42,167 nt of DNA from Hymenobacter caeli (GCF_013294115.1 NZ_JABSNP010000030.1:1-42167), one strand, 5' to 3'; numbered from the stretch's first letter, positions 23,671 to 32,115 are shown. The notes: generated by a model from the sequence alone, not told the origin. Program-made: numbers and translations.

Positions 23671-25674
23671 CTAAAACTCGTTCAGGCGCTTGGCGATGTT
23701 CCAGCGCACGGCCACCGAAGCGTAGGTTTCGTTGCCGCTCGTGGTGCCGTAATAGGTGGGCTGGTCCAGGGTTTGGTGCCGGGTGATGAGGGTGGCGTCC
23801 AGAAACAGGTTGAGGCGCGGCTGGTAGGTGGCCGTGAAGTCGGCGTGGAACAAGTGGCTTTTATCGCCGTTGCCTACGCGGTAGCCATGGTCGGCGTCGG
23901 TGCCAGGGGTAGTGGAGGGGGCCCGCTGGTTGTACGAGAGCAGCACGTTACCCCCATTGTTGTTGTAAGCGCTAGCAGTAGTAGGCAGCGCATCAAGCCC
24001 CTGCATCGTGTAGAAGCCCTTGGCTACCAGGTGCAAGCGGGGCAAGGGTTGGTAGCTCACCACCGCCAGCAGTTCCGTCAGATTGGCCCCCATGGGGTGG
24101 GCCAGCGGCTGCTGGTAGTTTTGGTAGTTGGTATAAATATCGACGTGCTGGTAGGTGTAGGGCCGGATGTAGTTGAACTCCACCTGCAAATCGAGGTTTT
24201 GTATGCCGCCCACGTCGAGCAGCTTGCCGCCGAGCTGCACGGCCTGCTTATTGGCCCACCAGCCATTGCCGGCCAAAATCTCGTTCAGCTTGAACTCGTC
24301 CAGCACTAACTGGCCATAAAGCTGAGCGCGGTGCTTCACGTTCCACTTAAAATCGAGGCCCAGCAAGGCATTATCGGCCGAGCCCACCTGCTGCTCAATG
24401 GCACGGTAGAAAATAACTGGATTCAGGTATTGGATTTCCAGCCCGCGGCCCGGCCCGCCCGATACCTCCGACTCGAACACGCCGATGTTGAAATTATTGG
24501 TCACGTCGAAGCTCAGGTGGTGCAGCGCCAGGTACTTTTTGGGAAACACTTGGTCGGCATTTTCGCGCTGGGCCGTGAGTTCGGCGAAGATGTTCTGGTA
24601 GTTGAACCGCCAGACGCGGGTGTTGAATTTCAGGAAAAAATACGGCGCACTGTAGTCCGACAAAATCAGTGAGCGGTAACCGTTACCGATAAAGTTGCGG
24701 TCGTGGGCAAACTGAATGTTAATGTGCTTGGTGGCCGCGTAGGTTACGCCGCCCCGCGCCGTAAAGAAGTCGTAGGCGCTGCCGCTGGTTTTATACGTTT
24801 TGGTGTACCCCTCGTGCGGGGCCACGAACCCACCAGTCAGGTTGTCGCACACTATGCGCTGCTGCACCCAGCCCGGTACGGCCTCCTGGTTGTCCGTCAA
24901 AAAGCCGTAGAAGCCCAGCCGCTGGTCCACGGTGCCTTCAAAAGAGATGCCCCGCGTGTTCACATAGCGCAGGCCGTCGATGCTGCCGGTGCCGCTGTCT
25001 TTGCCGCCTTGCAGCAGCAGCACGGGGTTCAGGCGGAAAGTAAAATCCTTGGTCTGAACGTGGTAAAGGTCGGTCTGGTCGCGGTAGAAATACGTGAGGA
25101 TGGGCTGCTTGCTCTTATTCGCTTCGTCGCCCAGCGCCGAGTACATCCAGTTGTCCTTCAGCAAGTACTGCGCATTGAAGCGGTCGGCCCGCGAGAGGGT
25201 GCCGGGGCCCACTCCGGCGCTGTCGGGCGAGAGCAGCCGCTCGCCCAGGCGGGCCACGCCGGCGCGGGTGTAGGGCCGCACGCTGGTGTGCGGGTCGTTC
25301 AGCGAGTCGGGCCCGTACTTGATGGCGTAGCGGTCGATGAGCCGGTAAGTGTCCGGGTCGAGGGGCACGTAGAGGGCCCCTTGGGTGTAGTAGGGCGCGG
25401 GACTGGCCGGGGCCACCCCGGCTGCCGGGGCCCTGGCGGGCGGCGGCGCGGCTACCGGGGGGGGCGATGGCGTCACCACTGGGGCGGCTACTGGGGCTGG
25501 CGGGGGCGTTTTAGCCGCGGGCTTCAGGGTGTCGTTGAAAATGTACCAGTTCGAGGTTTCGTTGCCCCGCGCCGGAACCGTAGGCGCGGCGGGTGGCGGG
25601 GCGGTGGGCGTTTGGGCCGCTGCGAAGCCGGCCGGTAATGCGCAGGTAGCGAGTAGTAAAAGAATTTTCTTCAT
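23671..25674 (-). CDS. RemB/Wzi-like outer-membrane beta-barrel protein
   Basis: 667 residues from ATG 25674, chosen because MKKILLLLATCALPAGFAAAQ is a proper signal peptide; a longer frame to 25725 exists. A proline/alanine-rich linker (~residues 22-110) precedes a conserved domain beginning YVPLDPDTYRLIDRYAIKYG and continuing with many amphipathic strands, including HDRNFIGNGYRSLILSDYSA (~350), GLEIQYLNPVIFYRAIEQ and a C-terminal aromatic strand VAVRWNIAKRLNEF. The IGNGYRSLxLSD block is what I know from Bacteroidota proteins annotated as gliding motility protein RemB or capsule assembly Wzi family. Role in capsule or surface adhesion is inferred. Confidence 0.75.
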   Translation of the reverse strand: MKKILLLLATCALPAGFAAAQTPTAPPPAAPTVPARGNETSNWYIFNDTLKPAAKTPPPAPVAAPVVTPSPPPVAAPPPARAPAAGVAPASPAPYYTQGALYVPLDPDTYRLIDRYAIKYGPDSLNDPHTSVRPYTRAGVARLGERLLSPDSAGVGPGTLSRADRFNAQYLLKDNWMYSALGDEANKSKQPILTYFYRDQTDLYHVQTKDFTFRLNPVLLLQGGKDSGTGSIDGLRYVNTRGISFEGTVDQRLGFYGFLTDNQEAVPGWVQQRIVCDNLTGGFVAPHEGYTKTYKTSGSAYDFFTARGGVTYAATKHINIQFAHDRNFIGNGYRSLILSDYSAPYFFLKFNTRVWRFNYQNIFAELTAQRENADQVFPKKYLALHHLSFDVTNNFNIGVFESEVSGGPGRGLEIQYLNPVIFYRAIEQQVGSADNALLGLDFKWNVKHRAQLYGQLVLDEFKLNEILAGNGWWANKQAVQLGGKLLDVGGIQNLDLQVEFNYIRPYTYQHVDIYTNYQNYQQPLAHPMGANLTELLAVVSYQPLPRLHLVAKGFYTMQGLDALPTTASAYNNNGGNVLLSYNQRAPSTTPGTDADHGYRVGNGDKSHLFHADFTATYQPRLNLFLDATLITRHQTLDQPTYYGTTSGNETYASVAVRWNIAKRLNEF

Positions 25675-25697
25675 AATAACGATAGTCAACTCAGGTA

Positions 25698-25720
25698 GGG
25701 CCGGGCGCATTGCCCGGCCC
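25698..25720 (-). other. GC-rich hairpin in the RemB/Wzi-like gene leader
   Basis: GGGCCGGGC (25698-25706) pairs perfectly with GCCCGGCCC (25712-25720) around a 5-base loop. It has no T-run in the minus direction, lies 23 bases upstream of the ATG at 25674 and downstream of a -7 element, so it would be in the 5' leader RNA. Confidence 0.6.
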
Positions 25721-25733
25721 GCCAATTAATTAA

Positions 25734-25741
25734 CAAACCTA
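25734..25741 (-). promoter_or_regulatory. -7 element for the RemB/Wzi-like operon
   Basis: The minus strand reads TAGGTTTG, matching TAnnTTTG, 59 bases before the ATG at 25674. No TTG is seen at the -33 distance. Confidence 0.45.
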
Positions 25742-25860
25742 CGCAACCGGCCGTTGGCAGGGCGGGGAACAGGGCCTTGGGGGTTGGGGGTTTTTGTGCC
25801 AACTTCGGGACGTGGTTGGCCCGTGGCCGGCCGCTCCTGTCCACTCAAAAATCCCGCTGC

Positions 25861-26562
25861 ATGGCTGTTTCCCCGTCCGTTCCTGCCCCCGAAATTGCCC
25901 CCGCCGCCGCGCCCAACCCCCGCGTGCACGAGGTGTGCGCCGAGCCCAGCATCGCCAACCACTTCCTGGCCGAGCTGCGCGACCGGAAGATCCAGAAGGA
26001 CAGCCTGCGCTTCCGGCACAACCTCCAGCGGCTGGGCGAAATCATCGCCTACCGCATCAGCGCCCACCTCAGCTACGTCGACAAGACCATTCAGACGCCC
26101 CTGGCCGAAACCACCGGCAAGCTGCTGCACGACTTCCCGGTGCTGGCCACCGTGCTGCGGGCCGGCCTGCCCTTCCACCAGGGCTTCCTCAACTACTTCG
26201 ACCAGAGCCCCAGCGCCTTCGTGGCCGCCTACCGCATCGAGGGCACGGCCCAGGTAACGGTGCAGGTGGACTACCTCTCGGCCCCGCGCCTCGACGAGCG
26301 GGTGCTGATTCTGGCCGACCCCATGCTGGCCACCGGCAAGAGCCTGGTGCAAACCTACCGGGCCATGCTGCGCTTCGGCATGCCGCGCCAAGTGCACATC
26401 GCGGCCGTCATCGCCTCGCCCGAGGGCCTGGCCCACGTGGCCCGCGAAATCCCCGAAGCGCACCTGTGGGTGGCCGCCATCGACGAGCGCCTCAACGAGC
26501 AGGCCTACATCGTGCCCGGCCTGGGCGACGCCGGCGACCTCTCGTTTGGGAGCAAACTTTAG
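25861..26562 (+). CDS. upp: Uracil phosphoribosyltransferase
   Basis: 233 residues from ATG 25861; the open frame upstream is not conserved. The enzyme makes UMP from uracil and PRPP in the cytoplasm (pyrimidine salvage). After a ~20-residue Ala/Pro-rich lead come IANHFLAELRDRKIQKDSLRF, ETTGKLL, VLRAGLPFHQGFLNYFD, the PRPP-binding loop LILADPMLATGKSL (~residue 143-156) and the uracil-binding YIVPGLGDAGDLSFG near the C-terminus. All expected motifs are present. Confidence 0.94.
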   Translation: MAVSPSVPAPEIAPAAAPNPRVHEVCAEPSIANHFLAELRDRKIQKDSLRFRHNLQRLGEIIAYRISAHLSYVDKTIQTPLAETTGKLLHDFPVLATVLRAGLPFHQGFLNYFDQSPSAFVAAYRIEGTAQVTVQVDYLSAPRLDERVLILADPMLATGKSLVQTYRAMLRFGMPRQVHIAAVIASPEGLAHVAREIPEAHLWVAAIDERLNEQAYIVPGLGDAGDLSFGSKL

Positions 26563-26571
26563 CCGCCGGGG

Positions 26572-26595
26572 CCCCGGCCGGCCGGGGTACCTTTG
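26572..26595 (+). promoter_or_regulatory. -7 element abutting a 16-bp GC palindrome
   Basis: TACCTTTG (26588-26595) is a perfect -7 match and directly follows the palindrome CCCCGGCCGGCCGGGG (26572-26587), 9 bases after the upp stop. The palindrome could be the end of the upp transcript or an operator; it occupies the spacer where the -33 to -7 linker should be. Confidence 0.5.
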
Positions 26596-26647
26596 CCACT
26601 GGTTCACTTTTTGCCAAGCTGTTCCGTTCGTTCCAAGCCCCACCGCG

Positions 26648-27091
26648 TTGTCCCACGCCTTCAAATACGCTTCCGTGTTCTTGCTGAGCATGGTCAAGTT
26701 TTTTGGCGGACCCTTGGCCGGGGCCTCGATGGGCTTGCCGTTTGGCTTCATCATGGCCCTCACCGTGGCGGGCATGATGACCACCGTGTTCATCATTTCG
26801 GGCGTGGGGCGGGTGTGGGTGCGGCACCGGCAGCAGCAGCGCCGGCTGCGCCGGGTGCCCATCTTCTCGTCCCGCTCGCGCAACATCATCAAGGTCTTCC
26901 GGCGCTTCGGCATGGGCGGCATCGCCTTCCTGACGCCCATTCTGCTCTCGCCCATCGGCGGCACGGTCATCGCCACGCTGCTGGGGGTGCCGCGCCCGCG
27001 CATCATGCTGCACATGCTCTGGAGCGCCGTATTCTGGGGCGGCGTGCTCACGTTCGTGAGCATTCGCTTCGGGCACATGTTTCACCATTAA
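26648..27091 (+). CDS. Small membrane protein of unknown function (TTG start)
   Basis: 147 residues if started at TTG 26648 (SHAFKYASVFLLSMVKFFGGPLAG), which lies 53 bases after the -7 element; an ATG start at 26690 would cut the first membrane segment in half, and the long frame beginning at 26546 starts upstream of the promoter and inside upp. There are about three membrane segments (~5-25, ~29-52, ~92-125), with a basic cytoplasmic loop RVWVRHRQQQRRLRRVPIF between. Conserved-looking small-residue motifs are GGPLAGASMG and FLTPILLSPIGGTVIAT. The second resembles helix-breaking motifs of small Bacteroidota inner-membrane proteins; no function is known. It converges with the helicase gene. 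Confidence 0.7.
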   Translation: MSHAFKYASVFLLSMVKFFGGPLAGASMGLPFGFIMALTVAGMMTTVFIISGVGRVWVRHRQQQRRLRRVPIFSSRSRNIIKVFRRFGMGGIAFLTPILLSPIGGTVIATLLGVPRPRIMLHMLWSAVFWGGVLTFVSIRFGHMFHH

Positions 27092-27169
27092 GGGAGTTAA
27101 AAGGTGAGAGTTAAAACCCTGGCCTCGTCTTGAGGCCAGGGTTTTAACTCTCACCTTTTAATTCCCTTA
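27089..27169. terminator. Stop-to-stop palindrome, bidirectional terminator
   Basis: Arms 27089-27126 and 27132-27169 are complementary over 38 bases with a single G-T mismatch (27096/27162) around a 5-base loop. The left end is the TAA stop of the upstream plus gene (27089-27091) and the right end is the TAA stop of the minus helicase gene (27169-27167). An internal TTAAAACCC...GGGTTTTAA core makes it a terminator in both directions. Confidence 0.9.
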
Positions 27170-28576
27170 CCGCCCGCGCCGCTTCAGCGCCTTCACGCCG
27201 GGGGCCGAAGCGCCTTTCTTGCCCGGGTTGGCTTTGGCTCCTTTGGTACTTTTCTTCTTGCCGGCCTGAAACACTTTGCCCGTGCGCTTGTCGATGGTTT
27301 CGCCCGGCTTAATCCACTCCTTGCGCTCGTGGAAGGCCCCCTTGAACTCGGGGTCGAGGCGCTTGCGGCGCTCGTCCAACTCGCGGCTCATCAGCTGCTG
27401 CTCCTCGAAGGGCGTCTCTTCTACTTTCACCTCGGGCGGCAGCGGCACGTTCTCAATCGGCTGATTGATGAGCTTTTCAATCTCGGCGATGTGCACCATC
27501 TCGGCCTCGTTGGCGAAGGTGATGGCCGCGCCCGTGTGCAGGGCCCGGCCCGTGCGCCCGATGCGGTGCACGTAGTCGTCGTGAATCAGGGGTACGTCGA
27601 AGTTGATGACGTGGCTCACCTGGGGCACGTCGATGCCGCGGGCCGCCACGTCGGTGGCCACCATGTAGCGCACGTCGCCGGCCCGGAAGGCCTCCATGCT
27701 GTTGATGCGCGCGTTCTGGCCTTTGTTGCCGTGAATGACCCGTACCTCGCCGGCCGGGGCCTTGCGCTCCAGGAAGTGGGCCACCTGGTCGGCGTGCTCC
27801 TTGGTGCGGGTGAAGAGCAGCACCCGCGTCATGGTTTCCTGGTCGCGGTGCAGCAGGAAGTGCAGCAGGTTGATTTTGGTGAGCAGGTTGGGGGCCTCGT
27901 ATAAAATCTGGCTCACGGTGGAGGCCGTCTGGGCCGGCGGCGTCACCTCCACCCGCACCGGAAACTCCAGGAACTCCTGGCTCAGCAGCGTCACCCGCTC
28001 GGGCATGGTGGCCGAAAACAGCACGTTCTGCCGCTTGCGCGGAATGATTTCCAGGATGCGCCGAATCTGGGGCATGAAGCCCATGTCCATCATCTTGTCG
28101 GCCTCGTCGAGCACCAGCGTTTTTATGTCCTTCAGCAACAGCGCCCCTTTCAGGTAAATCTCCATCAGCCGGCCCGGCGTGGCTACCAGAATGTCCACGC
28201 CCTGGGCAATGGTTTCGATTTGCGTTTTGGGGCCCAGCCCGCCGTAGATGGCGAAAATGCGCAGGTCGGTCTGGGTAGCCAGGGCCTTGAGGTGGGTTTC
28301 AATCTGCATGGCCAGCTCGCGGGTGGGGGCCAGCACCAGGGCCCGCGGGTGCAGGCCCTGGGCGTACTTCACCTTCATGAGCAGGGGCAGGCCGAAGGCG
28401 GCGGTTTTGCCGGTGCCGGTCTGGGCCACGCCCAGCACGTCGTGGCCGGCCAGGAGCAGCGGAATAGTTTGGGCCTGCACGGGCGTGGGCTCGGTGAAGC
28501 CGGCTTCGGCCACGGCCGTGAGGAGTTGTTTGTTGAGTTTGAAATCGTTGAACGATAAAGCAGCGGTGGGTTCCAT
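27167..28576 (-). CDS. DEAD-box RNA helicase (RhlE-like)
   Basis: 469 residues from ATG 28576; the ATG at 28594 lies upstream of the -7 element and would not be transcribed. The Q motif (FTEPTPVQAQTIP) is followed by Walker A AQTGTGKTAA, PTRELAMQ, the DEAD box LDEADKMMDMGF, SATMP, TRTKEHADQVA, ATDVAARGIDVPQVSHVINFD and HRIGRTGRA. The last ~90 residues are basic (KRLDPEFKGAFHERKEW, then KRTGKVFQAGKKKSTKGAKA and repeated Lys/Gly), as in RhlE-type proteins that remodel ribosomal RNA. Its promoter places transcription start at about the A of the ATG. Confidence 0.95.
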   Translation of the reverse strand: MEPTAALSFNDFKLNKQLLTAVAEAGFTEPTPVQAQTIPLLLAGHDVLGVAQTGTGKTAAFGLPLLMKVKYAQGLHPRALVLAPTRELAMQIETHLKALATQTDLRIFAIYGGLGPKTQIETIAQGVDILVATPGRLMEIYLKGALLLKDIKTLVLDEADKMMDMGFMPQIRRILEIIPRKRQNVLFSATMPERVTLLSQEFLEFPVRVEVTPPAQTASTVSQILYEAPNLLTKINLLHFLLHRDQETMTRVLLFTRTKEHADQVAHFLERKAPAGEVRVIHGNKGQNARINSMEAFRAGDVRYMVATDVAARGIDVPQVSHVINFDVPLIHDDYVHRIGRTGRALHTGAAITFANEAEMVHIAEIEKLINQPIENVPLPPEVKVEETPFEEQQLMSRELDERRKRLDPEFKGAFHERKEWIKPGETIDKRTGKVFQAGKKKSTKGAKANPGKKGASAPGVKALKRRGR

Positions 28577-28580
28577 CCCG

Positions 28581-28588
28581 CAAAGGTC
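28581..28588 (-). promoter_or_regulatory. -7 element of the helicase gene, leaderless
   Basis: The minus strand reads GACCTTTG (one base from TAnnTTTG) and ends four bases before the ATG at 28576. Confidence 0.5.
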
Positions 28589-28614
28589 GGGCATTTGCCT
28601 TGTTCCGAAGTTTT

Positions 28615-28646
28615 TTTGCCTGCGCCCGCATCCTTTCCTATCTTTG
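28615..28646 (+). promoter_or_regulatory. tRNA-His promoter, consensus
   Basis: TTTG (28615-28618), a 20-base spacer and TATCTTTG (28639-28646) form an almost ideal Bacteroidota promoter. The tRNA starts 18 bases later. Confidence 0.85.
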
Positions 28647-28664
28647 CACCACCAAAAACCACAC

Positions 28665-28739
28665 GGTAGATATAGCTCAGCTGGTTAGAGCGCCGGATTG
28701 TGATTCCGGAGGTCGTGGGTTCGAGCCCCATTATTTACC
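28665..28739 (+). tRNA. tRNA-His (GTG anticodon)
   Basis: All four arms fold: acceptor GTAGATA/TATTTAC, D-stem GCTC/GAGC, anticodon stem CCGGA/TCCGG with loop TTGTGAT (anticodon GTG at 28700-28702), T-stem GTGGG/CCCAT with loop TTCGAGC. A G at position -1 (28665) opposite discriminator C (28739) is the histidine identity mark. CCA is not encoded, so it must be added afterwards. The acceptor stem contains one G-T pair and is AU-rich. Confidence 0.95.
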
Positions 28740-28746
28740 CTCTTTG

Positions 28747-28782
28747 AAAAGTCCCCGGAAGCCGTTCCGGGGACTTTTTTAT
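28747..28782 (+). terminator. Terminator of tRNA-His
   Basis: AAAAGTCCCCGGAA (28747-28760) pairs perfectly with TTCCGGGGACTTTT (28765-28778) across a 4-base loop and runs into a T-tract. Confidence 0.92.
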
Positions 28783-28896
28783 TTATTGCCGTGTCTTAAC
28801 CCTGGCCAGCCACTGGCCGGGGCCCGGGCCGGCCGGTTCAAAAACGGGCCAACTTGCATTTCCCACCGGACTATTCCACAACCTAACTCTCCTTAA

Positions 28897-29841
28897 ATGA
28901 GTCTTCTCGTCATTGGTACCGTTGCCTTCGATGCCCTCGAAACCCCGTATGGTAAAACCGACAAAATTGTGGGCGGGGCCGCCACCTACATCAGCCTGTC
29001 CGCCTCGTACTCGCTCAAGCCCGTGAACATCGTGGCCGTGGTGGGCGACGATTTTGCCCCGTCCGACATCCAGCTGCTCGAAACGCACGGCGTGGACACC
29101 GAGGGCCTGCAAATCAAGGCGGGCGAGAAGTCGTTTTTCTGGTCGGGCAAGTACTCGCAAGACCTCAACTCGCGCGAGACCCTGGCCACCGAGCTGAACG
29201 TGCTGGCCGACTTTGACCCGGTTATTCCCGACGGCTACCAGGACTGCAAGTACCTGATGCTGGGCAACCTGACGCCCGCCGTGCAGCGCCTCGTCATCCA
29301 GCGCCTCGTGAACCGGCCCAAGCTGATTGTGATGGACACGATGAATTTCTGGATGGACGTGGCCCTGGAAGAGCTGCTGGCCACCATCGAAATGGTGGAC
29401 GTGCTCAGCATCAACGACGAGGAAGCCCGCCAGCTGTCGGGCGAGTACTCGCTGGTGAAGGCGGCCAAGAAAATTCAGGCGATGGGGCCCAAGTACCTCA
29501 TCATAAAGAAAGGCGAGCACGGGGCCCTGCTATTCCACAAGAACAAGATGTTTTTCGCCCCGGCCCTGCCGCTGGAAGAAGTATTCGACCCCACCGGGGC
29601 CGGTGACACCTTCGCGGGCGGCTTCATCGGCCACATCGCCGCCACCGACGACTGCTCGTTCGAAAACATGAAGCGGGCCGTCATCCACGGTTCGGCGATG
29701 GCCTCGTTCTGCGTCGAGAAATTCGGTACTGAGCGCCTGCTGCACCTCACGGCGGAAGAAATCGAAGCCCGTGAGGCCCAGTTCGCCGACCTCGTGCGGG
29801 TGGTGCCGGCCTCGGCTATTGCCAATGTAGCGGCGGTGTAG
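28897..29841 (+). CDS. PfkB-family carbohydrate or nucleoside kinase
   Basis: 314 residues. Ribokinase fold: N-terminal LLVIGTVAFDALETPYGK with the substrate motif IVGGAATYISLSASYSL (~residue 26-44), NIVAVVGDDF, the central LSINDEEARQLSG and the signature FDPTGAGDTFAGGFIGHIA (~residue 228-246), which contains the catalytic Asp and the anion hole. It phosphorylates a sugar or nucleoside using ATP in the cytoplasm; the exact substrate cannot be told. No obvious -7 element was found upstream. It is followed 69 bases later by a small gene. Confidence 0.9.
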   Translation: MSLLVIGTVAFDALETPYGKTDKIVGGAATYISLSASYSLKPVNIVAVVGDDFAPSDIQLLETHGVDTEGLQIKAGEKSFFWSGKYSQDLNSRETLATELNVLADFDPVIPDGYQDCKYLMLGNLTPAVQRLVIQRLVNRPKLIVMDTMNFWMDVALEELLATIEMVDVLSINDEEARQLSGEYSLVKAAKKIQAMGPKYLIIKKGEHGALLFHKNKMFFAPALPLEEVFDPTGAGDTFAGGFIGHIAATDDCSFENMKRAVIHGSAMASFCVEKFGTERLLHLTAEEIEAREAQFADLVRVVPASAIANVAAV

Positions 29842-29910
29842 GGCCCCGGCGGCAACTCTTTTGCGGCCAAGCGGGTACACTCCTAATCTCCCACCGCAAA
29901 CCCCGTTGCC

Positions 29911-30159
29911 ATGTCTTTATCCAAGAAAGAAACCGACCTCACGAACGCCAAAACGTCCGTTAACCCCGCGGCCAACACCAAGAAAAAAAGCACCCAGGTG
30001 CAAAGCCCGAACACGACCGACGTATCGGCCCACGGCAACACCACCGACGGCAACAGCGCCGGCAAAGGCGTGCAGAAAATCCGCAGCAACCCCCAGGGCA
30101 ACAAGCCCATGTCGGTGAATACCGGTAAAGTGGGCAAAGGCGGCGATGCCAAACACTAA
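29911..30159 (+). CDS. Small hydrophilic, probably disordered protein
   Basis: 82 residues with no hydrophobic core: rich in Lys, Asn, Ser, Thr and Gly (MSLSKKETDLTNAK, KKKSTQVQSPNTTD, GNTTDGNSAGKG). No homologous family is recognised. The gene is followed by a strong bidirectional terminator. Composition resembles Bacteroidota late-growth or desiccation-related hydrophilic proteins, but this is inference; the frame is credible because it has a start, stop, independent spacing and its own terminator rather than because of a motif. Confidence 0.55.
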   Translation: MSLSKKETDLTNAKTSVNPAANTKKKSTQVQSPNTTDVSAHGNTTDGNSAGKGVQKIRSNPQGNKPMSVNTGKVGKGGDAKH

Positions 30160-30183
30160 ACCTGTGTGAATTTGCTTACAACC

Positions 30184-30219
30184 AAAAAGCCCCGCTGGAG
30201 TATTCCGGCGGGGCTTTTT
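30184..30219. terminator. Bidirectional terminator between convergent genes
   Basis: AAAAAGCCCCGC (30184-30195) pairs perfectly with GCGGGGCTTTTT (30208-30219), with a loop of 12 bases that itself partly pairs. It ends both the 82-residue gene and the M61 peptidase gene. Confidence 0.92.
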
Positions 30220-30240
30220 GCTGCAAAAGATACCAGCAGG

Positions 30241-31974
30241 CTAGAACTCCCGGCCCAGCCACTTCGCAAAGCCTTCGCGCTGGGCCGCGTCAGCTTCGGC
30301 CAGCTTCGCCACCGAGTACCGGGGCCCGTAGCTGGTGCCGGCAGTGGCCGTCAGCGTCGCGGTCACCAGCCGGTGCTGGCGGAATACGTTGATTTCGTAG
30401 CTGGGGGCCCCCGTGCTGAGCAGGGTTTGCAGGTTCAGGTCCACGCGGCGGCCGTTCACGGCCACGATTTCATCGTCTACGGTGAGGGCCGCCGCGGCCG
30501 GCGAGCCGGGCCAGATGCCGCTGACCTCGGTGCGCTCGTTGCGCCCCACGGTGCGGAAGCCGAAGCGGCCCTCCGAGGCCGAGGCGTTTTCGGCCACCAG
30601 CAGCTGGCAGCCCACGGTGTGCAGCACTTTATCGAGTGGGGTGGCCAGGGGCTCGGTTCCGTAGATGAACTTGTCAAAATAGGCCCCCATTTTGCGGCCA
30701 GCCACCGCTTCCACGATGCGCACGTAGTCGGCCTCGGCGTAGCCGGTGCCGGTTTGGCCAAACTCCGCGTACAGCCGCCGCAGCACGTCGTCGAGGCTGC
30801 GGACGTGGCCCGAAAGCTGCCGCAGCGTGAGGTCGAGCAGCAGCGCCGCCAGGGCCCCCTTGTGGTACACCGACACCTTGCGGTCGGGCACGCCGGGCTT
30901 GTAGCCGTCGAGCCACAGGTCCACGCTGGCGTCGGCCAGCGAGAGGTTGTCGGGGCCCGCGTCGGCGTAGTGCCGTTGCAGCACCGTGCCCAGCTCCTCA
31001 AAGTATTGGGCCGGGGTGCGCACGTGGCTGCGGGCCAGCAAATATTCGCCGTAGTAGGTGGTGATGCCCTCGGCGATGAAGCAGGTGCGGAAGTAGTTCT
31101 CGCGGGCGTAGTCGTAGGGCTGCATCTCGGCGGGCCGGATGCTTTTGATGTTCCAGGTGTGAAACAGCTCGTGGCAGCTCACGCCCAAAAACTCCTTGTA
31201 CAAGGCCTCCGTCATAATTAGCTCGGCGGGCCCCAGCGTAATCACCGTCGAGTTGTGATGCTCCACGCCGTGGTAGTGTTTGTAGGGCAGCAGCTGGTTC
31301 AGGAAGTGGTAATCGGCCACCGGGCAGCCCCCGAACAGCTGCACCTGCGCTTCGGAAAACGCCTTGAAATCGGCCAGCACCCGTGGCCAATTCAACGTGG
31401 CCTCGCCCTGCACCCAGATGTGGAAAGGCAGGCCCCCCGCCTCGTACTGTTGGTGCACCAGCGTGGGGCTGGCGATGAGCGGTGCGTCGGCCAGCTGGTC
31501 GAAGTTGGCGGCAAGCAATACGCTGGGGGCCCCCTGGGGCAGGCCGCAGGCCACCTGCCAGCCCTCGGGCACGGCCAGCGTCAGCTCGCACGCTTCCTGC
31601 TCGCGTCCTTCGGCGTACATAAAGCACTGCACCGGGTTGAGGTAGAGCTGCTGCTCGTCGAGCCACGAGCCGCCCGCGTCCATCTGGTGGGCGTAGAAGT
31701 TGTAGTTGATTCGCAGTTCTTTGCCGGCTGCGTCGGCTATTTCCCAGCGGTCCTTGGTGGTTTTGCGGTAGGGCAGGGGCTGGCCGGTGGCCGCATCGCT
31801 GACTTCAACTTTTTGAATCTTTTGGGCGAAGTTTTGCAGCTCGTAGCGGCCCGGCCGCCAAGCCGGTAGTTGCAGGGCCAGCGGGGCCGTTGCGCCGGCG
31901 GGCACGGCCAGCCGCATTTCTACTTGCAGGTAAAACGTGAGCGGGTTTTCGTAGGAAACGCGGTACTGAATCAT
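30241..31974 (-). CDS. M61-family glycyl aminopeptidase-like metallopeptidase
   Basis: 577 residues, no signal peptide. The catalytic block SCHELFHTWNIKSIRP (~residue 265-280) contains HExxH; the third ligand glutamate should lie in the following YFRTCFIAEGITTYYGEYLL segment (~295-315), matching the family's EGxxxYY motif. A C-terminal PDZ-like region is suggested by GIWPGSPAAAALTVDDEIVAVNGR (~490-515). The N-terminal ~190 residues form the usual beta-sandwich start (YRVSYENPLTFYLQVEMRL). It removes N-terminal glycine or alanine from peptides in the family's studied members; the exact substrate is unknown here. Confidence 0.92.
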   Translation of the reverse strand: MIQYRVSYENPLTFYLQVEMRLAVPAGATAPLALQLPAWRPGRYELQNFAQKIQKVEVSDAATGQPLPYRKTTKDRWEIADAAGKELRINYNFYAHQMDAGGSWLDEQQLYLNPVQCFMYAEGREQEACELTLAVPEGWQVACGLPQGAPSVLLAANFDQLADAPLIASPTLVHQQYEAGGLPFHIWVQGEATLNWPRVLADFKAFSEAQVQLFGGCPVADYHFLNQLLPYKHYHGVEHHNSTVITLGPAELIMTEALYKEFLGVSCHELFHTWNIKSIRPAEMQPYDYARENYFRTCFIAEGITTYYGEYLLARSHVRTPAQYFEELGTVLQRHYADAGPDNLSLADASVDLWLDGYKPGVPDRKVSVYHKGALAALLLDLTLRQLSGHVRSLDDVLRRLYAEFGQTGTGYAEADYVRIVEAVAGRKMGAYFDKFIYGTEPLATPLDKVLHTVGCQLLVAENASASEGRFGFRTVGRNERTEVSGIWPGSPAAAALTVDDEIVAVNGRRVDLNLQTLLSTGAPSYEINVFRQHRLVTATLTATAGTSYGPRYSVAKLAEADAAQREGFAKWLGREF

Positions 31975-31999
31975 GGCCGGCGGCGAACGGTTGGGTGGG

Positions 32000-32007
32000 C
32001 AAAGCTA
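32000..32007 (-). promoter_or_regulatory. -7 element of the M61 peptidase gene
   Basis: The minus strand reads TAGCTTTG, 25 bases before the ATG at 31974. No TTG is found at the -33 distance. Confidence 0.5.
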
Positions 32008-32115
32008 GGGCCCCTGCATACGCAGGCCGCCGCGCCCGAAGCCAAGTTCCGGCCCGCCCCCGGCTGCGTGCCGGGGCCCAAGCCCGTGGGCCGGAACCAA
32101 TTGTGGTCCCGGGGC

